A program made the position numbers and the translations under genes. From Brachynemurus nebulosus (taxonomy: Eukaryota > Arthropoda > Insecta > Neuroptera > Myrmeleontidae), in contig JAPWDM010000005.1 in assembly GCA_035578155.1 (NCBI GenBank), positions 27,505,608-27,569,607 on the forward strand: a stretch of 64,000 nt of DNA. The letters are read 5' to 3'. Under the pieces are notes generated by a model. That model ran no database searches. It was not told where the DNA came from and worked only from the letters and a program-made list of their open reading frames with translations. Of this stretch, positions 52,102 through 64,000 are shown in pieces (position 1 is the first letter of the stretch; every line of letters starts with the position of its first letter).

Positions 52102-52907
52102 CAGCGGTTTGCAAACTGGGGGGCGAGCAATGTTTACCAGGGGGGCAGGTTAATTACAAATATCGTCGTCGTTTTAATAAAATCATGGGTTTAAGAAAAA
52201 CCGCTCAAACATAATTACCAAATAATGGACATTTTATATTAGGGAATTACATGGGCCTTTTTTAGCAAAAGAAAACACTATTTTTTCGATTTTTTTTTTA
52301 CAATATAAGAAAATATAATTTATTTCAACTTTTGGCATATTATTGTATATTATTTTGAGGCACTGTAAAAAAATTTTTATGAAAAAAAAAATAATTAGGC
52401 CATTGGCAGCTAGTTTTCGAAAATCGCTGATTTTTCGCCGTAGGCAGAGTAACTCGTGAAATTCTTACCTAAAATAAAAAACAAAATTTTTTCTGTTAGT
52501 AGATGCTTATGGCTTGTACTTGAACGAAAAATTACTGTCTCCGTCCATTACATCAAAATTTTTAATATGAACTATGCGGCGTCCCACTTTCTTTGATGCG
52601 GCATCTCTCCCATAGGTGTGGAAGAGACGCAGCTTTGCAGGCTCTATAAAAATGTTAATTATGAATCCTTTATGACTCAAAATTTAAAATTATTTATAAA
52701 TAATTTTAAAGAACAATTTTTACATTTATTGTGTGGCATCTCTCCCGCATTCACCCTACGTGTCTGATCAACGGTTTCCTTTCAAGTGTCGTATAGACCT
52801 GTCGTCCGCCAAGAATATGAGTTTTTTCAGTAAAAAATAATTTACGAATTGTTTATATATTTTTTCAAGAGGGGGGCGGCAGAGGTAAAATTTTTTGGAA
52901 ACCGTTG
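52102..52907. mobile_element. hAT-type non-autonomous element
   Basis: 806 bp beginning CAGCGGTTTGCAAACTGG and ending with a relaxed complement (TTGGAAACCGTTG). Perfect 8-bp duplication AACTAGTG (52094-52101, 52908-52915). GGGGGGC motifs sit just inside both ends. No coding sequence. Confidence 0.85.
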
Positions 52908-52919
52908 AACTAGTGATTA

Positions 52920-54980
52920 TGTTGATGCAATTAAGATGGTAGCAATGTCAAATTATGGCGGGAAAAAGTACGTCATATTTGCATAATAAACCGTGACTGT
53001 TTATGATTGTTAGAATATAAAATTTGATTGTGAAAATGCAATATACCTCTACCTAAGTACCTATAAAGATTAAAAAGTAATGTTTTAAGAAGCTGTGTAT
53101 AATAATTTTTATTTTTTTTTTTTTAAATCAGACGATGATGCAACGAAATGTTTGAAAAACGTAATCATCGTTAAAAATTGTAATTTAGAAATATTACTTT
53201 TGTAGATGGTTATTAAAATCGTTTTAGCACGGCTATCATTTTTAAATACATATATGTATATTTTAAAATTATCTAGTTTATATGTTTTATAATGAATGGC
53301 TAGGATTGGCAAAGTAATTTTGATGTGTTTGTCCGAAATAATTTCAATTCAATTGTAAGAACGTTTATCAATAGTTGATTTCCAACCAATTTTAATATAA
53401 AATAAACAATACGTAATATATTATTTGTTATTTTCGCAAAACTGAACAATGCGAATCGACTGAATAAAGCGATAAATGGATAGATGATGTTCTTGGAAAC
53501 CTTGGAATGTAATTATATGTAAACTTTTCATACAAACTGGAAACATACATCCGCGTTCAAATACAACATAATGTAATGTTTAAAAAGTGACAAATGAACC
53601 TTGAACTAAAATACAATTACATATTATATCCAATAATATATAACATGAAAATCAAATTTATTTTGATGGACAGTTTAAATTGGCGCGAAAATCCACAAGC
53701 AAGTACCACCAACATTAAAAACGTACCTACACAAATTATAAACGATCATATTTAAGGGTCAATTCAAGGGTAAGTATAAACAAACTTTGTTTAATTACGC
53801 GTGAAATAAATTTCCGGAGCCCGGTGACGTCACACACCGTACCAAAAATTAATTGTGAACCGGATAATGTGTTTTTGACAACTGCATCGTTTAATGATCC
53901 CCTCAATAAATAAATTACTAATCAATAAATATCCAGTACTGCCCTACCCTAAAACAATCACAGATGGATTGACTACATGCATAATTTGAAAGTAAATGAG
54001 TCCATTGACTTGAAATCCTGAAGCCGACTCTGTGAATGATTCATTAACTATGAAAAAAAAATTGATGTAAACTCGATTTTTTGTGTTTCCCATAAAAGTA
54101 AATCAAATAAATAGATAGTGATATTGCTGGCACACGTTTGTACGCCGCTGAGCCTTCAAGGCAGCAAAGCAAGGGTACGCGAGAATACGTAATTCAAAGT
54201 ATAAAATATTAAAATGCCGTATTTCTCCAACCAATACGATCGTATCTGTTTTTTTCTATCTTCTTTTTTCTACCTTTTTGTGTCTCATTTCGAAGAATGA
54301 ATGCAACTATACATTTAGTAATGAGATACTGGAAACCACATACAGTGTATACAACGTGGCAAGGACATGAAACGGTTGAATAAACTACACTAGTCTGGGT
54401 TCTTCATAGCGCAATGGCGGCAAATGGTCGCTAGCTAGTGATATGCTATGCTTACTTACAGTTAGTTATATTGTGTTTTTCAAGTTCATTATCCCCACTC
54501 GATGAGTATGCAGCATGTCAATAAGTGAAGAAGTTAGAACACTTTTTTGCCTTTTTACTTTGGTGAAATGGTCTGTGAAAGGATTAATGCTATTGTAATA
54601 TAAGCGTTATAATATTTCGGGAGAGGATTGTGTTTTTGACACCAGCTACCAGGACAAACACATCACAGCACGTAGTCTCATAAATAATTTTTATTTTTTG
54701 GAATCTCAGAACTGCTACAGACAAAAATAGACAAATAAATTAATGACAAATGGTGTTTTCTCACGGGAAAAGAGGATCAATAAGCATTCCCATCAATAAA
54801 TCCGAAATGAATTGGTTTGTTTAAGGAATAAGCATCTGGTTCCCGTCTGTTTTGTCTTCAGACCACGACTACTTAGAAACTTTGCACGAGAAAATATGTT
54901 ATTCCTGAGGGAAAATGTATTTGAAATGAAACAATGAAATTATAACAGCTGACTATAAAAAAATTAAGACTTTACACTTT
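52920..54980. other. Gene-free stretch upstream of TBCEL
   Basis: No gene, RNA or bordered element recognised. 53780-54600 is slightly less AT-rich but its frames are all broken. Confidence 0.4.
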
Positions 54981-54984
54981 GCAT

Positions 54985-55095
54985 ATTGCTACTAGAGGGT
55001 ATGAGCTACTTTTTACCTCGGGAAAACTTACTTGATTTGATGTTATAATTTCAAAACCACACGGGAGAGGCCGCGGGTAAAAGCCAGTCTAGTCT
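54985..55095. repeat. Interspersed repeat tail
   Basis: ATGAGCTACTTTTTACCTCG and GGCCGCGGGTAAAAGCCAGT are diagnostic of the same repeat tail noted at 6140 and 43735. Confidence 0.5.
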
Positions 55096-56144
55096 ATGAA
55101 AGATTTGCATCTTATCCACGAATTGATTAACATTAAAGAATATAATATTAGCCAGTTGACGTCACTGACGCTGTAATAACTGAACTGCGACACCACGATG
55201 TACCATGTTAACAATTCCATGTAAACTGTATTAGTTGTCAAAACAGTGTATCAGTTGGTCATTTCGTCATAATTCTTCATAACCGTCATCGAGTTAATGA
55301 TAATCTAGCAGTTATAGAGATTGCAATTATGTTGTCGAACTTTTTATTCTAATTGCGCTGATGTACTTAAATCCGGAAGCGTAATTACAACGGAACAGGT
55401 GGAGTAGTCGTTCCACGGCATATGAAGGAAAAATAGTTTTATATTGGAAAATCGCAGTCGTTTTTATTTCTCTCGGGGCTTTTTTTGCTCGTCAGCTACA
55501 TTTTTAGGTAAAAATGAACCTTTGAGGCAGAACCGCGTCAGTCAAAATTCCTCCAGGGCGCAAAAATTATAGTTACGTCTCTGTTCAAATCCCCTTAACA
55601 ATAATTAAGAGTAGCCACAATTTAAATTACTACAATGAATACATCAAAAACTGAGAGATAAATACCCATGAGGAATTCTTTGATGTCAAATTCGAAACAA
55701 ACCGAACAGATGTACTCTTAATATTTTATCCGTAACCTAAATTAATAATAAAGATATTACAACACTCGCGTAGAGTGAATTATCTCACTGTTTGCGCCAC
55801 TTCCACTTGCTTCTATATTACGCCCGCTGTGAAACGACATACACTGAAGAAGCAGGCAAATGTATTGAACATGTTTTTATACAGACACATATTTTTATCC
55901 CGGTATTCCTAGTACAATGTTTAATTTTAGAATATAGGTTAAACACCGTATTTAAAAAACACAAAATATGTTAGCATTGCGAATAGTCGAATACATGATG
56001 AAAATAGATTCACTTGGTACACTTATTGCAAAAAATATTGTGTTAAATGCTTTTTGGGAGATTAAACAAAGTCTTTTCTAAGTGGTGATTAAAATCTTCT
56101 ACCGAAAAAATAAAATAATTTTTGAAAATTTTCTAAATACTTTC

Positions 56145-57864
56145 AGGGATGTCGAGTGGAAGAGCAGTTAGTCGATTAATTGACTAAAGTTGTTTTCTTG
56201 ATAAAGTCATTAGTCAAAAATATCGAGCATACTAGTCACGTAGAGGTGAGGATTAGGTAGTGAATTAGTCTACTATAACTTTTTATAGGCAAAATTAGTT
56301 ATTAGCCGAAATTATCGAGTATACATAACTTGATTACTCGATTAAATTTTTAGTAGAACTCTTATGAATAAGGTAACTTTTTGTAACTCTTTCAAAACCG
56401 ACGTTTCTTTGAATTTAATTCTTGACTAGAAACTAGTTTTAAATATAAAAGGATATGCGGAAGAAAGTAATATTAACAGTTTTTGTCATTTGAAATAAAA
56501 TAAATTTAGCCAGTTGAAGCGATCAATCAATTAATCATCCAGAATCACTAAAATACTACCCAAAATTCACATTTCTCAGCGCTTCCACCATAGTGGTTCG
56601 AATTTTTTTTCAAAACGATTTTGAAACTCACGCAAACAACTTTTCGCGAAATCGACAGTCTTTCTATTTACAGAAAATTACTACCTATTTATGTATTTAG
56701 AAGTGATGCCAGATGATTAATCGATTAATTGCTTTAATCGATTAATTTTGCTTAAATTTAAACAATTTTAAATCGATTATTTTATAGCCTCGGCTAAGTG
56801 GCTAAAATCATTTTTTTTTAAATGACTAAAAACGGCAAATTTAATTTATTTTCTGTATTATTTATAAAATTCGGAAAATTAGAAACTATAAAATTATCTA
56901 TTTGTACGATTTCTCAAATAGTTTTTGAGTTACAGAGAAATGTATGAAGGTTGATAGTTCGGGAGTTTCTGGACGTGGCTGACAGTCACTTGTTGTGGAG
57001 AAGCTAGACCCTGGCACATTTAAACGACTCATCTAGTTTTACTATGACCGTTATAGTGAGTGCACCAGAGAGTGCAGTAAATAATTTTAGTAAAAATTCT
57101 CAGTGATTAAAACTAAAAGGTAAAATTACGAAAAACTACATTTTTAAAATTTGCTGCAGTTATAACTCGAAGACAAATCATTCAATCGATTTGATTCTTA
57201 TTGCAGCTTCTTTTATATATATTTCTTCGTACCATGAACCTCCAGTTTTCCGGTCGAATAAAAAATGTAATTTTTGCAAGCCAAAAACCATCAAATTTTC
57301 GGGCAAAATTTGAAACTTTTTTTTTAAAAACTCCGCCATTTTGTTAAATTTCAGCTTTTCTTTCGATTGAGGTTCACGGTACGGACCATACCTTCTAGTT
57401 TAATAAGCTTTTTGGTTTTTTTGACTTCAGGCAGTGTGAAGGCCGCTATCACTGCAGCAGTGGGGGAACTTTTTTTTGGAGCCTTGGGAGATGAATAACT
57501 CAGTGAATTTTCAATTTTTTGGTCCAAAAATTTTATCATGAATTTATTATATATCAACGAATATATCCTGAAAATATTAAAACATTCCATAAATGTTTCA
57601 ATTTTTTCTTTAAAAAAATTCCCAAAAAACATCTTTTTTTCAGGCGGTCACACTAGTGGTCCCCCTTAACACAATATATTACATAATAAGTCACATCTTT
57701 CACACAAAGAATTAAACAAATTACCATATTCATGAATTCAACTACAAATTTAGTGGATTAGTCGACTATTATATGTTCAATATTTTCGACTAATGACTGA
57801 TTTTATTTGAAAAAACATCTTTAGTCAATTAATCGACTAACTGGTTCTCGGCTCCACATCATTA
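56145..57864. mobile_element. Long-TIR element rich in ATCGATTAA, with nested repeats
   Basis: TIRs of about 45 bp include CAGTTAGTCGATTAATTGAC at 56164 and its complement ending 57842, with GATGTSGAG outside. A second internal stretch at 56705-56880 has the same motifs, and an unrelated block (about 56990-57665) lies within. Exact ends and target duplication are uncertain. Confidence 0.55.
56990..57665 (-). repeat. Unclassified repeat with a 93-codon open frame
   Basis: On the minus strand the block opens GGGGGACCACTAGTGTGACC and runs through an open frame (57632-57351) to a CACTCTCTGGTGCACTC region. It looks like a discrete repeat because it interrupts the ATCGATTAA-rich element. No domain is recognised in the frame, and it may be non-coding. 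Confidence 0.35.
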
Positions 57865-58850
57865 GTGTTCAGGTGCCCAGATAACGTAAAATTGAAGTTG
57901 GACCGTAAAATTTTTGAAACTCGTGTACTTAATTTAGGTACCCTTGTATGTTGTTTAGTTAGTCAAGTAACTGTCTCCCACTGTATAATATGTAGTTACT
58001 CTCTGTAGTGAATCTAGTCACTATTTAGTGTAATGATTAAGATTTGAGAACGTACAAATGTACTGTCATACAACGTAGTCTTCCGTCTATTAATAAACAA
58101 CGTGAAAATAATATTTATCGTGAAAAATTAGGTCGTGGTCATTTTCCATATTCATAAATGTTACAAATGTAGATTAATGACACTTTTAAAGTGTTTAAAA
58201 TTAGATATATTATTCTAGAAAAATTCTAATTTTGAAAATTTTAAGATATTATGGAAAATTTATTAATACAACTGAATTTTCTAGAAAAAGAAAATTACAA
58301 TTGTTTCAGAGATTCCATGATGTCACTACATGACACAATGATCCATTCAAGGTGATAAACTGCAACAATAGTTTTGAAACATTGAAGATATTGTATCATC
58401 TATAGTATAGCTACCAGCGTCCCCACCATGATTTTTTCACATTATGTTTCGTACCCGATTAGGATGCCATGACTAAATAACCGAAGACAAAACAACGGCG
58501 AGAAATTAACCATGCGGATACGATTATGATTTTTTCTTGATTCAAGTACATCAAAAATATGATACTTTTGAGGAGTTCAAATTGTAAATAATTACCTTTT
58601 GTGCGAAAATGATGTTTCAGAAGTACGCCTCCGTCATTTTTTCACTTATTTCTGCCAATAATTTTTTTTAGTTTCAAATACACAAAAAATTAGATGCAAA
58701 AAGGGATCTGATAGGAAAAAGGTATGATACCTTCGAGTTAGGATACGTGCGAATATCATATGATTAGGATTTTTTTACATCGATGCACTTTAAAGAAAGA
58801 TTCAGTTGTTTGCTTGTTTGTCTTAACAAGTGAAGTACCATGAGTGCTAA

Positions 58851-59075
58851 ATACGCGACACGAATGCCAAATCTGACATCATTACATTAGATTGGCCGTC
58901 ACAGTCGCCTGATACCAATCCGATTGGGCACATATCAAGTACAAACTTCGAGGAAAATGTATATATACATTTAAAGCAGTTAACTCGCGAGATTCGTCGC
59001 ATTTGGAGGGTCTTGCCGCTAGAGTATGTCGTCAATTTAACTAAAAGTATGCCTCGAAGATACCGTCACCACCGG
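58851..59075 (+). pseudogene. Tc1-family transposase C-terminal relic
   Basis: One frame from 58851 reads LDWPSQSPDTNPIGH, the signature around the last catalytic acidic residue of Tc1-family transposases, and then SMPRRYR, which matches the usual C-terminal SMPRR motif. Only this fragment of about 75 codons is recognisable. The upstream catalytic domain and DNA-binding domains are absent. A Harbinger-like element begins at 59110, just downstream, and cuts the relic off from what follows. Confidence 0.7.
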
Positions 59076-59109
59076 CGATTATCGACGCCGGTGGTGACTG
59101 GACACCTTA

Positions 59110-59865
59110 GGGTGCATTTACACTGCGCGCTATGCGATGCGAGGCTTTGCTATGCGACGCAATGCTATGAAAACAAACATCTAAGAACATATTTGAATGT
59201 GCACATTGCGCGCTATGAACAGCGATGCGATGCTATGCTAGTAGCAGCTTTTATACGCAACAATTCAGTATGTTTGATTTTATCGCCTGAACTCGCCAGT
59301 ATTGTGCTATTCAGTCGTCAGTGATGGGTGTGGTAAAACTTATTGAAGTCATTCGATGTCGTTCGGCAGTATGGGATCAACGGTCAAAACTATACAAAGC
59401 AATAAAATAGAAAAGATGAAAATATATTTTTTATACATATACTATTTATAAATTTTTAATCGACATTAAAAATTTTGATACTAAATTAAATTTATTATTG
59501 ATAATTGAAAAGAAAAATTGAAAATTTTGAATTATTGGTATTGTATATCTATTTTAAATATAACTTTATAACTTTTTCAAATTTTCGCGGTCGTTTTCAA
59601 CATTGATGTCAACAATCGATGTTTCGATATTTTTATAAGAACATCGATGGTTCGATGGCGAAAAATTAAAAGAATCGATAGTTCGATGTTGATGTTTTTT
59701 ACCGACATCACCCATCCCTAATTCTCATGATCACTCGCTATGAAATACAATGCTAGATTGAGCAAGCAGTGTGAACACATCTTGAAACATAGCAAAAGTT
59801 AATAGCATAACCTAGTATCGCATAGCAAAGCTTCGCATCGCATAGCGCGCAGTGAGAATGTACCC
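59110..59865. mobile_element. PIF/Harbinger-like non-autonomous element
   Basis: 756 bp, TIRs start GGGTGCATTTACACTG / GGGTACATTCTCACTG and continue through CGCGCTATGCGATGCGA. TTA lies at both borders (59107-59109, 59866-59868). Short ATGCGA / GCTATG repeats fill both ends. It is interrupted by 59319-59720. Confidence 0.78.
59319..59720. mobile_element. hAT-like element nested in the Harbinger-like element
   Basis: About 402 bp with ends CAGTGATGGGT and ACCCATCCCTA. The right half repeats ATCGATGKTTCGAT motifs. No convincing 8-bp duplication. Confidence 0.55.
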
Positions 59866-59899
59866 TTATTAAGCTAATTGCATCGCAGTCCTCATCAAG

Positions 59900-61950
59900 T
59901 GGAACGTATATATGTATTTCAAAATTTTTTTAAATAAATTTTTATATAAATTATTTCGACCACGATCTTACTTAACAGACTGTAAATAAATTGTAAGGTT
60001 ATTTCGTCTGCGGTTATTTTGTCGCGGAGCTTCCCATTGATGATCTTAAATCACTACAGGACCGCTATAAGATTTGATTTTGATGAAAAGTTATGTTTCC
60101 GCTATTTTTTCGAAAGATAAAGCGCGGTAAACAACTAACATTTACAAAATGGGTATGTAAATAAACCAATTCACATAATGTAATAATGAAAACAATTCAA
60201 CTTGAAATATTACATTTTTTTTTTCATACGTGATACTAATATAGATTATATGCGTATACACAGCGCGTACAAAGTGTTCCAAAAACTACAATAAACTGCA
60301 ACATTTAAAAAAATTTGCGAGTGCGTGTTAGGTAGGCATTAAGTCAGGGTTCCTTAAAGGTTAGAATTTTCATAGCTTTCGGAATAAAATATAAGACATT
60401 TATGTATATTTTTACGGTTTTGTTGTAAATGCACACATGTATATTATTTGAGAGTCAGTTACGTGATAATTTTATTCTCTATATCTCTTAAAGAAATATA
60501 AACTTGGAAATTAATATTTCCCAAACAAGGCTTAAAAATGAAAAGTGGTTAAAAAACCTCAACAGCATATTAAAAGACCTTTTTAACAATTCCCGCACGA
60601 ATTCTGGCGTTACTTACGAAAAATGAAAATCTTATCCCCTTTCTAACATTTCCCTTGATGAGTTGGGTTTGCATTTTTAAGGGATGTTTTCTAATACCAA
60701 AACATATCTCACAATCAGTGTAAATTACTTTTTGAATTTTCGAAAATTTGGTTGCGTATATCTTCGAAAGTCACAGACGCAATTTAACCGAAATAATTTT
60801 AATTGAATATTTTCTTACGAGTGCTAGTACCTGTAAATTTTTAGATTACTTTATTAGATCAATAATTTAAAAACTGCAGAGGGAGGGACAAACTACTTAC
60901 CACTTTAAAGCTCAATATTTTACAAACGGAACTTGAAAGGGTAAAAAGAACCTCAACATTCGGGAAAATGCTTCAAGAAAGGAGGAAAGAATTTTTTGCT
61001 GGAAATTATTGAGATTCTCCTACTTGTAGTATGTACAAGCACAATTTCGTATTTAAACAAACAGACAGATGGATTTGACGAAAGTATAAAGGTTCCGAGA
61101 TTTTCTTTGCAACCCCAACAGGAAATTTTATTGAATCAAGATAACAAAATTCATAACCAAATTTATGCTTTTTAAGAAGAAAGGTCCCAAAAATGACAAC
61201 TAAGAAAGAATAAAACACTCTTTCGTACCTAATAAATTTTTGTTCTCATTTTGATTTTTCATCTAATGAACATGTGTACCAAAACACCAATTTCCATATT
61301 AAATTCTACATTAATCTCACTTATTTCCTCATGCCTTTTGAAACACATTGTACAACTTACGTATATATTCGTTCGTACTTTACGACATGTGTTGTTACTT
61401 CTAGCTATTATTACAATTATTATAAAATTGTCTTATGAATAAAACAATTACAATTGCATTGCATTCATTGCACTGAGGTTACAATACTAGTTTCACGGGA
61501 TACGTACAATTCGCGTATGACATTCTCTTCTCCTATTTTTGTCCAATAGAAGGACGGACAGTAGGCTTTGTACATATACTTTGTATGCACTTTGTACGGA
61601 TTGTAATAAGACAGTTGAATCAACCAATGCAACGTTCTATGACGTCTTTTGTCTACTCTTTGCTACAGTAAGTTAGTGAATTATAGAGGTGAATTTCAAA
61701 CGCAAGTTTTCGAAATAGAAATATTACTGTTAATAAATAAAACACTTTGCCTAATTACCACTTTTATAAATTGTGTGATACGTTTCGATTTTATATGATC
61801 ATTATCAAGCAAATGTTTCTAGATTCTAGTTTTGTGTAAGATGATGAAGTTAGAAAAGAAGAGTTTTAGTAGCTATAGTAAATATCAAAAAATAACGGTT
61901 TTTTAATCTTTCTAATATTTAATTTTTATATTAGAAAAAAAATATTCTGT
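59900..61950. other. Gene-free AT-rich stretch
   Basis: No gene or bordered element recognised. Confidence 0.4.
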
Positions 61951-61959
61951 TAGTCTTTT

Positions 61960-62075
61960 TAGTGTTTTGTACCAAAACTGGCAAAACGAAACACTTATAG
62001 AATTACTTTGGTGTCCGTTCGCCGGTCACAAGCAATTTTTTCTGAAACTATTCGACACAGAAATTTGAAACGTTA
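61960..62075 (+). repeat. Dispersed repeat related to 13335-13455
   Basis: Same ordered blocks and orientation as the earlier copy, ending TTTTTCTGAAACTATTCGAC. Confidence 0.55.
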
Positions 62076-62166
62076 CCTTTTTTGGAATTTATTTTGTTTT
62101 AAAATGTAAGTGGAATATCGTATTTTTATTTCAAGTGATTTGTATCGACATTTTTTTAAAAACCTA

Positions 62167-62380
62167 CACGGAAAAATTCCTATAAAAATTACTGTGCTCA
62201 TACTACAATCGACGTGTAACAGGCGAACATATCCAATTTTTGTACGGTAAAATTATAAAATATAAAAATTACAATAATATAACTTTTATAATTTTACCGT
62301 ACAAAAATTGGATATGTTCGCCTGTTACACGTCGATTGTAGTATGAGCACAGTAATTTTTATAGGAATTTTCTCTCCGTG
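62167..62380. mobile_element. Near-perfect hairpin element flanked by TA
   Basis: 214 bp. The roughly 95-bp arms are almost exact complements through GTGCTCATACTACAATCGAC and ATCCAATTTTTGTACGGTAA, separated by a short AT-rich loop. TA at both borders suggests a Tc1/mariner-type MITE. Confidence 0.75.
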
Positions 62381-62389
62381 TATTGAATC

Positions 62390-64000
62390 ACTAGTGTCTT
62401 ATAAATATGCATTACGGAACAGTCTTCGCCAGTTGTCAGAATTGCAAGAATTTTTTCGTAAGTATTGTAAGTACAAAAATAAATATATTTAGTCAAAAAT
62501 CGTCAGTTGTTTATATAATTTTAATAAATAAACATTAGAAAATTTAAAGATAACAATAAAAGATGTCATGTAATATTACATTATTATATTATATAATTAT
62601 TATAAATTATATATTATTTAATTTACTTCAACACCTTTATGACATTTTGTCCATTACAATGGACATTCTAAATTTTTGAGATATGAGATTATGAATTTTT
62701 GAGATTAATTTTCAGGGAATAAATCGACAAATGGGAAAAAAAATTTTCACATACATCATGAAGGGGGTCAAAGTAAAAACTTACTAAAGCATTGTTCGGA
62801 AAAAAACGTTTTAAGAATTGTTGACTTCCATCCTTATCACTAACAGAATCTTCCAGGAAAATCCGAAAAAGTCCTGAACATTGGGAATGAGGTGTAAATT
62901 GAGCGAAAATTATCAGGATTAAAAAATTCTGGAGCGATCAAACAATTTAATTATTTATCTTCTTATAATTACTGAATCACTGATCTTAGAGAAAATGTTT
63001 TTCAACAAAAAATATTTCTTATGATGTAAAAGAACAATTTTTATCTTTACAATACGTTTTTCAAAATTTTCAAAATGATCTATTCGCACATGTCGCAATT
63101 CATCTTTAAAAACAACTTATTTAACGGAACACTATTTGCGCAAGCACAATTTTCTTTTTCATAAATTATTCTCCATATACATATAACTGCATTCACAACT
63201 CGATTTTTTAAAAAAACCTCCTCCACTATAATATGTAGTTGTTTCAGTTAGGATGTCGATGTCGTATTGTTTTATTGTACAAGACACAAGTGTAATTAAA
63301 TACATTTACGTTTATATTAATTAGTTAATTAATTACAGGTTACGTACATAATGTGCTATAATATACGTACATAAATATAAAATATATACAAAGGTGTACA
63401 TGTCGGATATTAAATAATTTTTATCTGTATTTGATATAAAATTATATCCAATTAAAAGAAAAACATAATTTTTTTAACTTTTTAAACGCTAATCAGGATT
63501 TTCAGACAATACAATTTGAAATTGTTCATTTCAGCACTGCCACCATTAGTTTCAATGTCATCAAAAATCGTAATTTTCAAAACAGAGACCTATATTTGAG
63601 CTGAAATGGGGATTTTGGGAATTATTTTTATTTTTGCCAAAATTTTAAAAGTATCACAATCAAGAAAAAAAGGTTTTCGTACAGGAAATAGTAATTTTTT
63701 AAAGAATTTTACAATTTTGATAACAAAAATGAAGTATTTACACTTAAAGCATTATCATACATTTCAGAACAATTTCTTTGTTTAAAGATTAAGTTTAAAT
63801 CTTTAAAATCTTAAAGATTTTAAGATTTATTTGATTTAAAATCAAAGAAATTTTTAATCTTTGAGCAAAGCAAGCATTTTGAGAATAGACCCGTTTAACT
63901 TAAGAAACATTTTACTTTTTTATACACTTAGGGCATTATTTCTTATACACGTAAATAATCCTTCTGATCCTTGATAAGAGGGGCTCAGAACTATAGTGGT
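62390..64000. other. Gene-free AT-rich stretch to the window end
   Basis: No gene seen. A low-complexity TTTAAAGATT-type patch lies at 63780-63860. Confidence 0.4.

Overview
This window is nuclear DNA of an animal, most likely an insect. It is strongly AT-rich, its genes are split by short GT-AG introns, and it is packed with short non-autonomous DNA transposons and other interspersed repeats of kinds common in insects. I cannot fix the order or species from sequence alone. No rRNA, tRNA, CRISPR array or bacterial-type operon was seen.

Four spliced protein genes could be rebuilt exon by exon, each with an intact reading frame. (1) 24633-25356 (+): TMEM18, 4 exons, 141 aa, a three-pass membrane protein. 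(2) 29993-35113 (+): a TRPC-type cation channel, 9 exons, 823 aa. (3) 44170-45417 (+): a CRAL-TRIO / alpha-tocopherol-transfer-like lipid carrier, 4 exons, 290 aa. (4) 48134-51202 (-): TBCEL, the tubulin cofactor E-like protein without a CAP-Gly domain, 4 coding exons, 553 aa. The genes are unrelated in function and show no sign of joint control. CRAL-TRIO and TBCEL converge, with their 3' ends facing each other across a transposon-bearing gap.

The rest is repeats. 1-10.4 kb holds a TAA-flanked MITE, two very large fold-back palindromes (1479-3136 and 3401-4641), and three hAT-type non-autonomous elements with perfect 8-bp target duplications (5599-5988, 6700-7156, 7919-9871). 10.4-19 kb is mostly unassigned AT-rich DNA with one small hAT MITE, a long (TA)n tract and a block of diverged tandem units. 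19-23 kb holds three more hAT-type elements with 8-bp duplications, one nested in another element. 25.8-26.9 kb is a decayed fold-back with a hairpin MITE at its centre. The longest TRPC intron is filled by a nested pair of elements. 35.7-43.1 kb contains a TIR element, a satellite-like unit array inside a transposon-like frame, a second copy of the 5.6 kb hAT family, a hammerhead-ribozyme-like motif and a TIR element with a pseudo-palindromic interior. 46.5-47.3 kb is a long-TIR element with TAA duplications. 52.1-52.9 kb is another hAT element. 56.1-57.9 kb is a long-TIR element containing an unclassified repeat. 58.8-59.9 kb shows three layers: a Tc1 transposase relic interrupted by a Harbinger-like element, itself interrupted by a hAT-like element. 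62.2-62.4 kb is a near-perfect hairpin element flanked by TA.

The most noteworthy points are the density of hAT-derived elements with legible target duplications, the hAT MITE filled by a hexanucleotide array, the two long palindromes, the hammerhead-like motif, and the long acidic outer pore of the TRPC channel.
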